In this document: positions 20,408 through 27,447 of the stretch, in pieces
Layout of the letters: each line of letters opens with the position of its first letter
Position numbering within the stretch: position 1 is the first letter of the stretch
Source: Pseudescherichia vulneris NBRC 102420
GTDB taxonomy: Bacteria; Pseudomonadota; Gammaproteobacteria; Enterobacterales; Enterobacteriaceae
DNA length: 40,455 nt
Assembly (NCBI RefSeq): GCF_000759795.1
Contig: NZ_BBMZ01000006.1
Coordinates: forward strand, 1-40,455
Direction of reading: 5' to 3'
Translations under genes and position numbers: made by a program
The notes under the pieces: generated by a model
Seen by the model: the letters and a program-made list of their open reading frames with translations, nothing else
Told to the model about the DNA's origin: nothing
Databases searched by the model: none

Positions 20408-21109
20408 ATGGGCAATGCATTGTTCAGAAAGTTTTTCCAGTCAGTGCTGATGAGTGAAGCGCCAGCACCTGAATCTTCCGGCGGCGGTGGCGATGCTCCC
20501 GCGCCAGCGGCTGATCCCTCTACGCCTGCAGGCAATGAGCCTCCAGCGTCAGAACCGGCTGAGCATGCTGCCGATCCGGAGAAGCCGGAAGGCGAAAAAC
20601 CTGAAGGTGAAAAGCCGGACGGTGAGAAGAAGCAGGAAGAGAAAAAGCCGGAAGGCGCTCCGGAGAAATATGAGTTTAAGGCTGCTGAAGGTCAGGAGCT
20701 TGACGCCACTGCGCTGGAGCAGTTTGAGCCTATTGCCCGCGAGCTGAACCTGACCAACGAGCAGGCACAGAAGATGGTCGACCTGTACGGCACGCAGATC
20801 CTGCCAATGGTTCAGAAGCAGCAGGCGGAAGCCTGGCAGAAGACCACTGAGCAGTGGGCTGCCGACGTCAAGGCCGACAAAGAGATCGGTGGCGACAAGC
20901 TCACGGCCAACATTGGCGTAGCACAGCGCGCGCTTGAGACCTTCGGCACGCCGGATCTCAAAGAATACCTGAATGCTTCAGGCCTGGGTAATCACCCGGA
21001 GCTTATCAAAGTGTTCGTGAAGGTCGGTAAAGCCATGTCAGAAGACGGCATGGTGACCGGCAAAGAAAGCGGTCAGCGTACTGCTGCCGAAGTGCTTTAT
21101 GGCAAATAA
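20408..21109 (+). CDS. capsid assembly scaffolding protein
   Basis: The 233-residue protein has a Pro/Glu/Gly-rich acidic N-terminal half with GE(K)PEGEK-type repeats (about residues 58-78). A helical C-terminal half follows (LEQFEPIARELNLTNEQAQK, MVDLYGTQILPMVQKQQAEA) and a conserved end (TVRTAAEVLYGK-like: GQRTAAEVLYGK). This is the usual layout of podovirus scaffolding proteins, and it lies directly before the major capsid gene. It would guide procapsid assembly and then leave. An in-frame ATG at 20450 (MSEAPAPESS) is an alternative start. Confidence 0.85.
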   Translation: MGNALFRKFFQSVLMSEAPAPESSGGGGDAPAPAADPSTPAGNEPPASEPAEHAADPEKPEGEKPEGEKPDGEKKQEEKKPEGAPEKYEFKAAEGQELDATALEQFEPIARELNLTNEQAQKMVDLYGTQILPMVQKQQAEAWQKTTEQWAADVKADKEIGGDKLTANIGVAQRALETFGTPDLKEYLNASGLGNHPELIKVFVKVGKAMSEDGMVTGKESGQRTAAEVLYGK

Positions 21110-21123
21110 GAGAGGAAACAACC

Positions 21124-22110
21124 ATGGCTGTTAAAGGCTTAACTGCGCTGACGCTGGCTGACTGGGGTAAGCGCGTAGATCCAAACGGTAAGATCGACAA
21201 AATCATTGAGCTGCTTGGGCAGACCAACCCGATTTTGATGGATATGCCGTTCGTCGAAGGTAACCTGCCTACCGGTCACCGTACCACTATTCGTTCTGGC
21301 CTGCCGCAGGCGACCTGGCGCTTGCTTAACTATGGCGTGCAACCGAGCAAATCCACCACCGTGCAGGTTACCGACTCCGTCGGCATGCTGGAAACTTACG
21401 CCGAAGTTGATAAGTCTCTGGCTGATCTGAACGGTAACACTGCTGAATTCCGCCTGTCGGAAGACCGTGCATTCATCGAAGGCATGAATCAGCAGATGGC
21501 TCAGACGCTCTTCTACGGTGATACCAGCGTTAACCCGCAGCAGTTTATGGGCCTGTCGTCCCGCTACTCCAGCAAGTCAGCTGGCAATGGCCAGAACATC
21601 ATTGATGCTGGCGGTACCGGCACCGATAACACCTCTATCTGGCTGGTGGTCTGGGGCGAAAACACCGTGCACGGCATCTTCCCGAAAGGCCAGAAGGCTG
21701 GTCTTCAGATGAAAAATAAAGGGCAGGAGACGCTGTTTGATGCTAACGGCGGCCGCTACGAAGGCTATCGCACCCACTACAAGTGGGACAACGGCCTGGC
21801 TCTGCGTGACTGGCGCTACGTTGTACGTATCGCGAACATCGATGTGAGCGATCTGTCGGTCACCGCGAATGCTGCCAACATCGTCAGCCTGATGGTGAAA
21901 GCGCTGCACCGCATTCCTAACCGTGGCATGGGCAAACCTGTGTTCTACATGAACCGCACCATTGCCCAGGCGCTGGACCTGCAGTCGCTGGATAAAGCGT
22001 CCCTGGCGCTGAACGTGAAAGAGACTGAAGGCGAATTCTGGACCACCTTCCGTGGCATCCCGATCCGTGAAACTGACGCGATCCTGGAAACAGAATCCCG
22101 CGTTGTGTAA
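21124..22110 (+). CDS. major capsid protein
   Basis: The 328-residue product follows the scaffold gene with GAGGAAACAACC before the ATG. It has the length and features of the epsilon15 gp7/BPP-1 capsid family (HK97 fold): LTLADWGKRVDPNGKIDKII near the N-terminus, EGNLPTGHRTTIRSGLPQAT, a long helix (ISRLSEDRAFIEGMNQQMAQ-like: FRLSEDRAFIEGMNQQMAQT), and KPVFYMNRTIAQALDLQSL near the end. It forms the icosahedral shell. It is followed by a stem-loop that may limit downstream expression. Confidence 0.9.
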   Translation: MAVKGLTALTLADWGKRVDPNGKIDKIIELLGQTNPILMDMPFVEGNLPTGHRTTIRSGLPQATWRLLNYGVQPSKSTTVQVTDSVGMLETYAEVDKSLADLNGNTAEFRLSEDRAFIEGMNQQMAQTLFYGDTSVNPQQFMGLSSRYSSKSAGNGQNIIDAGGTGTDNTSIWLVVWGENTVHGIFPKGQKAGLQMKNKGQETLFDANGGRYEGYRTHYKWDNGLALRDWRYVVRIANIDVSDLSVTANAANIVSLMVKALHRIPNRGMGKPVFYMNRTIAQALDLQSLDKASLALNVKETEGEFWTTFRGIPIRETDAILETESRVV

Positions 22111-22126
22111 CGCCTGTCATTAACTA

Positions 22127-22144
22127 ATGGGCCGAAAGGCCCAT
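22127..22144 (+). terminator. hairpin after the major capsid gene
   Basis: ATGGGCC and GGCCCAT pair around a GAAA loop. No U tract follows, so this is an RNA-stability or processing hairpin more than a terminator. It lies 17 bases after the capsid stop and before the cement gene's ribosome site. Confidence 0.55.
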
Positions 22145-22160
22145 GTATGGAGAAAGAAAG

Positions 22161-22601
22161 ATGATCACCGACAAACTGTTGATGCTCTCCGAGAAGCAGG
22201 CGGTTACAGCTTCTGCGGCTTCGACTGATGTAATCGACCTGGGACCGATTGACGGCACTGTCCGTGATATCGGTGTGGGCGAGCCGCTGGAATGGTTCGT
22301 CAGCGCCGACACCACTGCAACAGCTGCTGGTGCCGCTACGGTCAACGTCAACCTGCAAACCAGCGCGGATAACTCCACCTGGGTAACTCTGGCAAGCTCT
22401 GGCGATCTGGCATTGTCTGCACTGACAGCCGGTAAGCGCATTGTTTCACAGAAAGTGCCTCAGGGCGTTCTGCGTTATCTGCGCCTTAACTATACCGTCG
22501 GTACCGGCCCGCTTACCGCTGGCGCGTTCACTTCCGGCATCAATCTTGATGTGGACGGGAACAATAAGTACTACGGCATCCGTTCCAAAATCACTGGCTA
22601 A
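22161..22601 (+). CDS. Bbp16-like capsid cement protein
   Basis: The start is ATG 22161 (MITDKLLMLSEKQAVTASAA), with GAGAAAG upstream; the six codons before it are part of the hairpin region. The 146-residue protein is mostly beta: VIDLGPIDGTVRDIGVGEPL, then TVNVNLQTSADNSTWVTL and a glycine-rich end (LDVDGNNKYYGIRSKITG). This pattern is that of Bbp16-type cement proteins, which form the outer decoration of BPP-1-like heads. It is expressed right after the capsid gene. Confidence 0.8.
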   Translation: MITDKLLMLSEKQAVTASAASTDVIDLGPIDGTVRDIGVGEPLEWFVSADTTATAAGAATVNVNLQTSADNSTWVTLASSGDLALSALTAGKRIVSQKVPQGVLRYLRLNYTVGTGPLTAGAFTSGINLDVDGNNKYYGIRSKITG

Positions 22602-22611
22602 GGAGCCGTAA

Positions 22612-22980
22612 ATGTCACAGGAAAAAGCACGTTATCGCATCACGCGCCTGTCTTTCATCGGCAACCAACTGCTGGATGAAGGCGCAGAGGTGGAGTACAA
22701 CGGCGAGCCAGGCAGCGCGCTGGAGCCGCTGAACGATGCCGCGAAGTCCGCCAAGAAAAAGGCGGATCAGAAGCGTGGCGGCCAACAGGATGTTAAGCCA
22801 GCAGAACCAACTGTCATCACTAACGGCAATGATAAAAAGCCTGAAGGCGAAGGTGGCGAGCAGGACGCTGATGCGCTGCGCCAGCAGTATCAGGAGCTGT
22901 TCGGTGATCGCCCTGGCAATATGAAGCTTGAGACCATCAAGCAGAAAATTGCCGATAAGCGCAAAGAACTGGGCGTTTAA
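22612..22980 (+). CDS. hypothetical head-region protein (122 aa)
   Basis: A ribosome site AAGGAG lies before the ATG. The 122-residue protein has a small N-terminal beta domain (ARYRITRLSFIGNQLLDEGA, then VEYNGEPGSALEPLND), a long charged linker (KSAKKKADQKRGGQQDVKPA) and a C-terminal helix pair with a lysine-rich end (NMKLETIKQKIADKRKELGV). The latter resembles a LEM/HeH-type or peptide-binding segment. Position between cement and staple genes suggests a head-accessory role. The family is not known to me. Confidence 0.65.
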   Translation: MSQEKARYRITRLSFIGNQLLDEGAEVEYNGEPGSALEPLNDAAKSAKKKADQKRGGQQDVKPAEPTVITNGNDKKPEGEGGEQDADALRQQYQELFGDRPGNMKLETIKQKIADKRKELGV

Positions 22981-22998
22981 GCCTCGCGGGTAAAACAG

Positions 22999-23020
22999 AG
23001 GGGCTTCGGCCCCTTTCTTG
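22999..23020 (+). terminator. UUCG-loop terminator inside the late operon
   Basis: AGGGGC, TTCG and GCCCCT (22999-23014) are followed by TTCTT. This is a compact intrinsic terminator 18 bases after the previous stop and immediately before the staple gene's ribosome site. It would reduce but not abolish expression of the tail and ejection genes downstream. Confidence 0.65.
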
Positions 23021-23032
23021 CAGGAGTGGAAT

Positions 23033-23353
23033 ATGGAACTGGTTAACCTGAAAAGCGGTACCGACACCTACCAGGATGAAAGCGGTAAAACGCAGACCCG
23101 CGATGATTACCCCTGGGGGCTGAGCATCAACCTGGACAACGAGACGCTGAAAAAACTTGGTGCCACGCCGCAGGCGGTGGGCACTGAAGTAATGATCACC
23201 GCACGTGCGATCATTAAAAGCACCTCATCCCGCGAGACCGAAGAGGGCACCCGCCATGATGCCAGCCTGCAAATCACTGACATGGCTATGGCTCCTGCGC
23301 ATTCTGAAGAGCAGAAGAGCGCCGCTGACACGCTTTATGGTGGAGGTGAGTAA
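23033..23353 (+). CDS. capsid staple protein (epsilon15 gp10-like)
   Basis: ATG 23033 with CAGGAG upstream gives 106 residues (the TTG at 23018 is less likely). The product is MELVNLKSGTDTYQDESGKT followed by DDYPWGLSINLDNETLKKLG and EVMITARAIIKSTSSRETEE, ending AADTLYGGGE. Its length and beta-rich pattern fit the capsid staple proteins that clamp the epsilon15 capsid shell on the outside. The neighbourhood (cement gene before, tail adaptor after) fits the epsilon15 gene order. The family identity is recalled, not searched. Confidence 0.7.
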   Translation: MELVNLKSGTDTYQDESGKTQTRDDYPWGLSINLDNETLKKLGATPQAVGTEVMITARAIIKSTSSRETEEGTRHDASLQITDMAMAPAHSEEQKSAADTLYGGGE

Positions 23354-23958
23354 TGCCTTCCGTCATCGAGATCTGCAACCTCGCGCTGAGTAACATCGGC
23401 AACAGCCGCAGCATCAACAATCTGAACGAGCAAAGCAAAGAGGCCGGGGCGTGCGATCTGCACTATGAGAGCTGCCGTGATTCTGTGCTGGCGGACTTCG
23501 ACTGGAACTTTGCTACCAAACGTGTGGCGCTGGCTGACACGGGAAATCCGCCCCCGGACTGGCAGTATGCGTACCAGTACCCCACCGACTGCCTGCGTAT
23601 CACGGAAATTATGGTCCCCGGCCACCGATACCCGACGGCGGCAATGCGCGTCCAGTATGAGGTCGGCGCTGACTATGCCGGTACCGGAAAGCTGATTTAC
23701 ACCGATCAGCCCAGAGCCTGGCTGAAGTACGTTTCCCGTGTGGCGGATGTCAACATGTTCGACGCTATCTTCGTTGAGGCGCTGGCGTGGCGTCTGGCGG
23801 CCGCCATCAACATGCAGCTGACCGGCGACGCCTCCCTGGGCAACAACGCGCTGAACATGTACGCGAGCGTCATCCGTAGTGCTGGCACGCACAGCATGAA
23901 CGAGTCGCAGGAACCGGTAGCGCCGGAGAGCGAATTTACTAATGCGAGGTTGAGCTGA
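23353..23958 (+). CDS. head-tail adaptor (T7 gp11-like tubular protein)
   Basis: The 201-residue product begins MPSVIEICNLALSNIGNSRS, a typical opening of podovirus adaptor proteins, and continues with CDLHYESCRDSVLADFDWNF, KRVALADTG, WQYAYQYPTDCLRI and VDVMFDAIFVEALAWRLA-type helices. It forms a ring between the portal and the tail nozzle. It overlaps the nozzle gene (TGATG) and the staple gene's last base. Confidence 0.88.
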   Translation: MPSVIEICNLALSNIGNSRSINNLNEQSKEAGACDLHYESCRDSVLADFDWNFATKRVALADTGNPPPDWQYAYQYPTDCLRITEIMVPGHRYPTAAMRVQYEVGADYAGTGKLIYTDQPRAWLKYVSRVADVNMFDAIFVEALAWRLAAAINMQLTGDASLGNNALNMYASVIRSAGTHSMNESQEPVAPESEFTNARLS

Positions 23959-26435
23959 TGGCTTTCAGTTGGATCCAGCCGAGCTTTGCCGGTGGTGAGA
24001 TCGGCCCGTCTCTCTATGGTCGCGTCGACATGGCGAAATACGCCGTGGCTCTGCGCAAGTGCCGTAATTTCATTGTTCGCCAGTATGGCGGCGTAGAAAA
24101 CCGTCCGGGAACGCGCTTCATCGGTGCGGCTAAATACCCTGGCATGAAGTGTCGCCTGATCCCGTTTCAGTTCTCTACCGTGCAGACGTATGCCCTTGAG
24201 TTCGGGCACCAGTACCTGCGCGTCATTAAAGACGGCGGTTACGTGCTCAACAGCAGCAACGTTATTTACGAACTGCCTATGCCGTACAACGAGCAGGATC
24301 TGAGCCGCATCAAGTACACGCAGAGCGCCGACGTGCTGACGCTGGTGCACCCGTATTATCCGCCGATGGAGTTGCGCCGGTACGCGCATGACAACTGGCA
24401 GATCCTAGCGGTGGAAACCAAGAACGGGCCGTTTGAGGATATCAACGTTGACGAGGCTGCGACGGTCTACGCCAGTGCCACAACCGGCAACATCGTACTG
24501 ACGTCCAACGCGGCCATATTTGGCGCTGAGCAGGTAGGAAAACTGTTTTACCTTGAGCAGCCGGCAGTCGATTCCGTGCCGGTCTGGGAGACCAGTAAAG
24601 CCACCACCACCGGCGATATCCGGCGGGCGGATAGCAACTACTACCGGGCCAATACCAGTGGAAAAACAGGGACGCTCAGGCCGTCACATACCGAAGGTGC
24701 TGCCTATGATGGGTGGGGTGGCGACGGTGATGATGATACCGGGATCCAGTGGGAGTACCTTCATAGCGGTTTTGGGATCGTCCGCATCACATCGGTAGCT
24801 AACGGGGGCACGTCGGCAAACGCCGCGGTTATTTCTCGCATTCCTGAGAACGTGGTCGGTAGCGGGAGGGGTAGCTATAAGTGGGCGCGATTTGCATGGA
24901 ACAGCGCCAACGGCTACCCGGGAACCGTCGTTTATTATCAGCAGCGCCTCTTCTTCGCAGCCTCTACTGCATACCCGCAAACTGTCTGGGGCAGTCGCAC
25001 CGGCGATTACAAAGACTTTGGCAAGAGCAACCCTACCCAGGACGATGACCGGATCATCTACACCTACGCCGGGCGGCAGGTGAACGAGATACGCCATCTT
25101 ATTGACGTCGGATCGCTGGTGGCCCTGACTTCGGGCGGTGAGTTTGTTGTGACCGGTGACCAGAATAAAACCCTGACCCCATCGTCTTTCTCCTTCAGCT
25201 CACAGGGATCAAACGGGGCCAGCAACGTGCCGCCTATCGCCGTGGCAAACATCGCCCTGTTTATCCAGGAGAAGGGCAGCACCGTCAGGGATCTGGCGTA
25301 TTCGTTCGATGTGGATGGGTACCAGGGCAACGACCTGACCATCCTGGCTAACCATCTCTTCCAGAAACACAGCATCGTCGACTGGTCATTCACTATTGTG
25401 CCGTACAGCGCTGCATGGGCCATACGCGACGACGGCATGCTGCTGGCGCTGACCTATCTGCGTGAGCAACAGGTTTTCGCGTGGGCACCACAGCCCACCG
25501 ACGGAAAATTCGAGTCCACCTGTTCGATCAGCGAGGGCGGCGAGGATGCCGTGTATTTTGTGGTAAATCGCACCGTTAACGGGCAGCAGGTTCGCTATAT
25601 CGAGCGCCTTGCCAGCCGCCTGTTTACCGAAACCGAGGACGCGTTTTTCGTTGATTGCGGGCTGAGCTATGACGGCCGCAACAAAGACGCGTCACGAACT
25701 ATGAAGATTACCGGCGGAGTGGATAACTGGAGCTATCAGGACGAGCTTACCCTAACCCTTTCCGGCGCAACGTATTTTGCCCAGACTGATGTCGGCGCGC
25801 AGATCCAGATCCCCTACACCGAAACAGATGATGACGACAAGCCAGTGGATAAAGAGCTTCGCTTCACTATCTCCGCCTACGTCAGCGGTAACGTCGTCAA
25901 AGTCATGGCGAGCCGAGACATTCCCCCGGCGCTACGCAACACAGCGGTTACTAACTGGCAAATAGCCCGTCAGACATTCCTCGGCCTGCAACACCTCGAG
26001 GGGAAGACGGTAAACATTCTGTGCGATGCCAACGTTGAGCCGCAGAAGGTGATCACTAACGGCACAGTGACGCTGGAGAACCCAGGGGCTGTAGTGCATC
26101 TGGGCCTCCCTGTTACTGCCGAATTTGAGACGCTCGACATTAATGTTAACGGGCAGGAAACGCTGCTGGACAAGAAAAAACTTGTCCCTTCGGTCAGCCT
26201 GGTAGTGAACGCCAGCCGCGGCATCTTCGCGGGCACCGATGCTGATCACCTGTACGAATACCCGCAGCGGGAGTTTGAGTTTTACGACGATCCAGTAGCA
26301 GACGCTACCGGCGTTGTTGAGGTGAAACTCGACAGCAACTGGGATAAAAATGGGCGCGTCTATATCCGGCAGTCTGACCCGCTGCCGCTGTCCGTACTGG
26401 CTGTTATCCCGCGACTGACGGTAGGAGGCCACTGA
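23958..26435 (+). CDS. tail nozzle (T7 gp12-like tubular protein B)
   Basis: The 825-residue protein begins AFSWIQPSFAGGEIGPSLYG and CRNFIVRQYGGVENRPGTRF, the signature start of podovirus nozzle proteins. The central region has beta-propeller-like repeats and the segments YKDFGKSNPTQDDDRIIYTY and RQVNEIRHLIDVGSLVALTS, with WSFTIVPYSAAWAIRDDGML and YIERLASR towards the C-terminal half. It forms the main tail tube below the adaptor, and fibers or spikes attach around it. The length fits the family. The gene overlaps both neighbours in the standard way. Confidence 0.9.
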   Translation: MAFSWIQPSFAGGEIGPSLYGRVDMAKYAVALRKCRNFIVRQYGGVENRPGTRFIGAAKYPGMKCRLIPFQFSTVQTYALEFGHQYLRVIKDGGYVLNSSNVIYELPMPYNEQDLSRIKYTQSADVLTLVHPYYPPMELRRYAHDNWQILAVETKNGPFEDINVDEAATVYASATTGNIVLTSNAAIFGAEQVGKLFYLEQPAVDSVPVWETSKATTTGDIRRADSNYYRANTSGKTGTLRPSHTEGAAYDGWGGDGDDDTGIQWEYLHSGFGIVRITSVANGGTSANAAVISRIPENVVGSGRGSYKWARFAWNSANGYPGTVVYYQQRLFFAASTAYPQTVWGSRTGDYKDFGKSNPTQDDDRIIYTYAGRQVNEIRHLIDVGSLVALTSGGEFVVTGDQNKTLTPSSFSFSSQGSNGASNVPPIAVANIALFIQEKGSTVRDLAYSFDVDGYQGNDLTILANHLFQKHSIVDWSFTIVPYSAAWAIRDDGMLLALTYLREQQVFAWAPQPTDGKFESTCSISEGGEDAVYFVVNRTVNGQQVRYIERLASRLFTETEDAFFVDCGLSYDGRNKDASRTMKITGGVDNWSYQDELTLTLSGATYFAQTDVGAQIQIPYTETDDDDKPVDKELRFTISAYVSGNVVKVMASRDIPPALRNTAVTNWQIARQTFLGLQHLEGKTVNILCDANVEPQKVITNGTVTLENPGAVVHLGLPVTAEFETLDINVNGQETLLDKKKLVPSVSLVVNASRGIFAGTDADHLYEYPQREFEFYDDPVADATGVVEVKLDSNWDKNGRVYIRQSDPLPLSVLAVIPRLTVGGH

Positions 26436-26899
26436 TGATCTATGCCCGCATAGTCCCGGCCACCGCCGACCATATCGCCGAAATGCTGCCGCGTGTGCGC
26501 CAGGCCGATATTGAAGAGTTTCTGGCGATTAACGGATCCACCCCAGAGCAGGTGCTACTGACCGGCCTGAAAATATCGACGTTTGCCTGCGCCGGGCTGA
26601 TTAACGGACGGGTGGTGACCATATTCGGTGTAGCGCCAGGTTCAATGATCGGCGGCACCGGCACACCATGGCTGGTGGGTACTGACGATCTGGAGCGTTA
26701 TCAGCGCACCTTCCTGCGCCGCTGCGGCAATGTCGTCAATGCAATGCTGTCTGTTTACCCTTATCTTGAAAATTATGTTGATGAGCGTAACCACGTCGCT
26801 AAGGCGTGGCTCCACTGGCTGGGATTCAGGCTGGAGGAGGCCGCACCATTTGGCATCGCAGGTCTTAATTTTCATCGCTTCCACCTGGAGAGAAAATAA
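26435..26899 (+). CDS. GNAT-fold virion-associated protein (T7 gp13-like)
   Basis: The 154-residue product has an acetyltransferase-like layout: IVPATADHIAEMLPRVRQAD, a strand CAGLINGRVVTIFGVAPGSM, GTPWLVGTDDLERYQRTFL, and the C-terminal NHVAKAWLHWLGFRLEEAAP typical of GNAT domains. In T7 and related phages a protein of this fold (gp13/DUF2833) is needed for assembly of the internal ejection proteins. The active-site loop is degenerate, so enzymatic activity is doubtful. It sits before the other ejection genes. Confidence 0.78.
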   Translation: MIYARIVPATADHIAEMLPRVRQADIEEFLAINGSTPEQVLLTGLKISTFACAGLINGRVVTIFGVAPGSMIGGTGTPWLVGTDDLERYQRTFLRRCGNVVNAMLSVYPYLENYVDERNHVAKAWLHWLGFRLEEAAPFGIAGLNFHRFHLERK

Positions 26900-27438
26900 T
26901 GTGTGATCCGGCTACCGCGCTCGCTGGTGCTGCCCTCGCAACCGGGGCGCTCTCGGCTGTTAACCAGTATCAGTCAGGTCGTCAGGCGGCGGCAGTCGCC
27001 AGTGCTAACGCTGATTCAGCCGAGGCGCAGGCTCAGGACGCTATCAACCGTGGCAACGCTGCAGCTGATGAGGCTCGCCGCCGTAGCCGTCAGACGCTGG
27101 GCACGCAGACGGCAGCCGCAGCAGCTAACGGCGCTGATATCAGCACCGGCAGCGCGCTGGATATCTTTGGCGATACCGCTCAATTCGGCGAGCTGGATGC
27201 CCTGACCACCTTGAATAACGCGAGCCGTGAGGCGTACGGTCTGCAACTTCAGGCGGATAACTTCAGCTCCCAGGCTGCGGCGTCAAAAAAGCAGGCCAAT
27301 GTCGGCGCTGCAACCACGCTGTTAACCGCGCCGCTGCAGGCGTACGGCGCATACAAGATGGCTGGTGGTACGTGGTCGCCATTCTCGCAAACAGCGGCCC
27401 CAATTTCCGCAGCTGTAGGCACACCAACCGGTCGATAA
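26899..27438 (+). CDS. internal virion protein (T7 gp14-like ejection protein)
   Basis: The 179-residue product is Ala-rich and helical, starting MCDPATALAGAALATGALSA, with a hydrophobic N-terminal helix and long amphipathic helices (SAEAQAQDAINRGNAAADEA, RRRSRQTLGTQTAAAAANGA, LTTLNNASREAYGLQLQADN). This is the pattern of gp14-type ejection proteins that enter the host envelope at infection and form the outer-membrane part of the ejection channel. It lies between the GNAT-like and transglycosylase genes. Confidence 0.82.
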   Translation: MCDPATALAGAALATGALSAVNQYQSGRQAAAVASANADSAEAQAQDAINRGNAAADEARRRSRQTLGTQTAAAAANGADISTGSALDIFGDTAQFGELDALTTLNNASREAYGLQLQADNFSSQAAASKKQANVGAATTLLTAPLQAYGAYKMAGGTWSPFSQTAAPISAAVGTPTGR

Positions 27439-27447
27439 GGAGAGATC

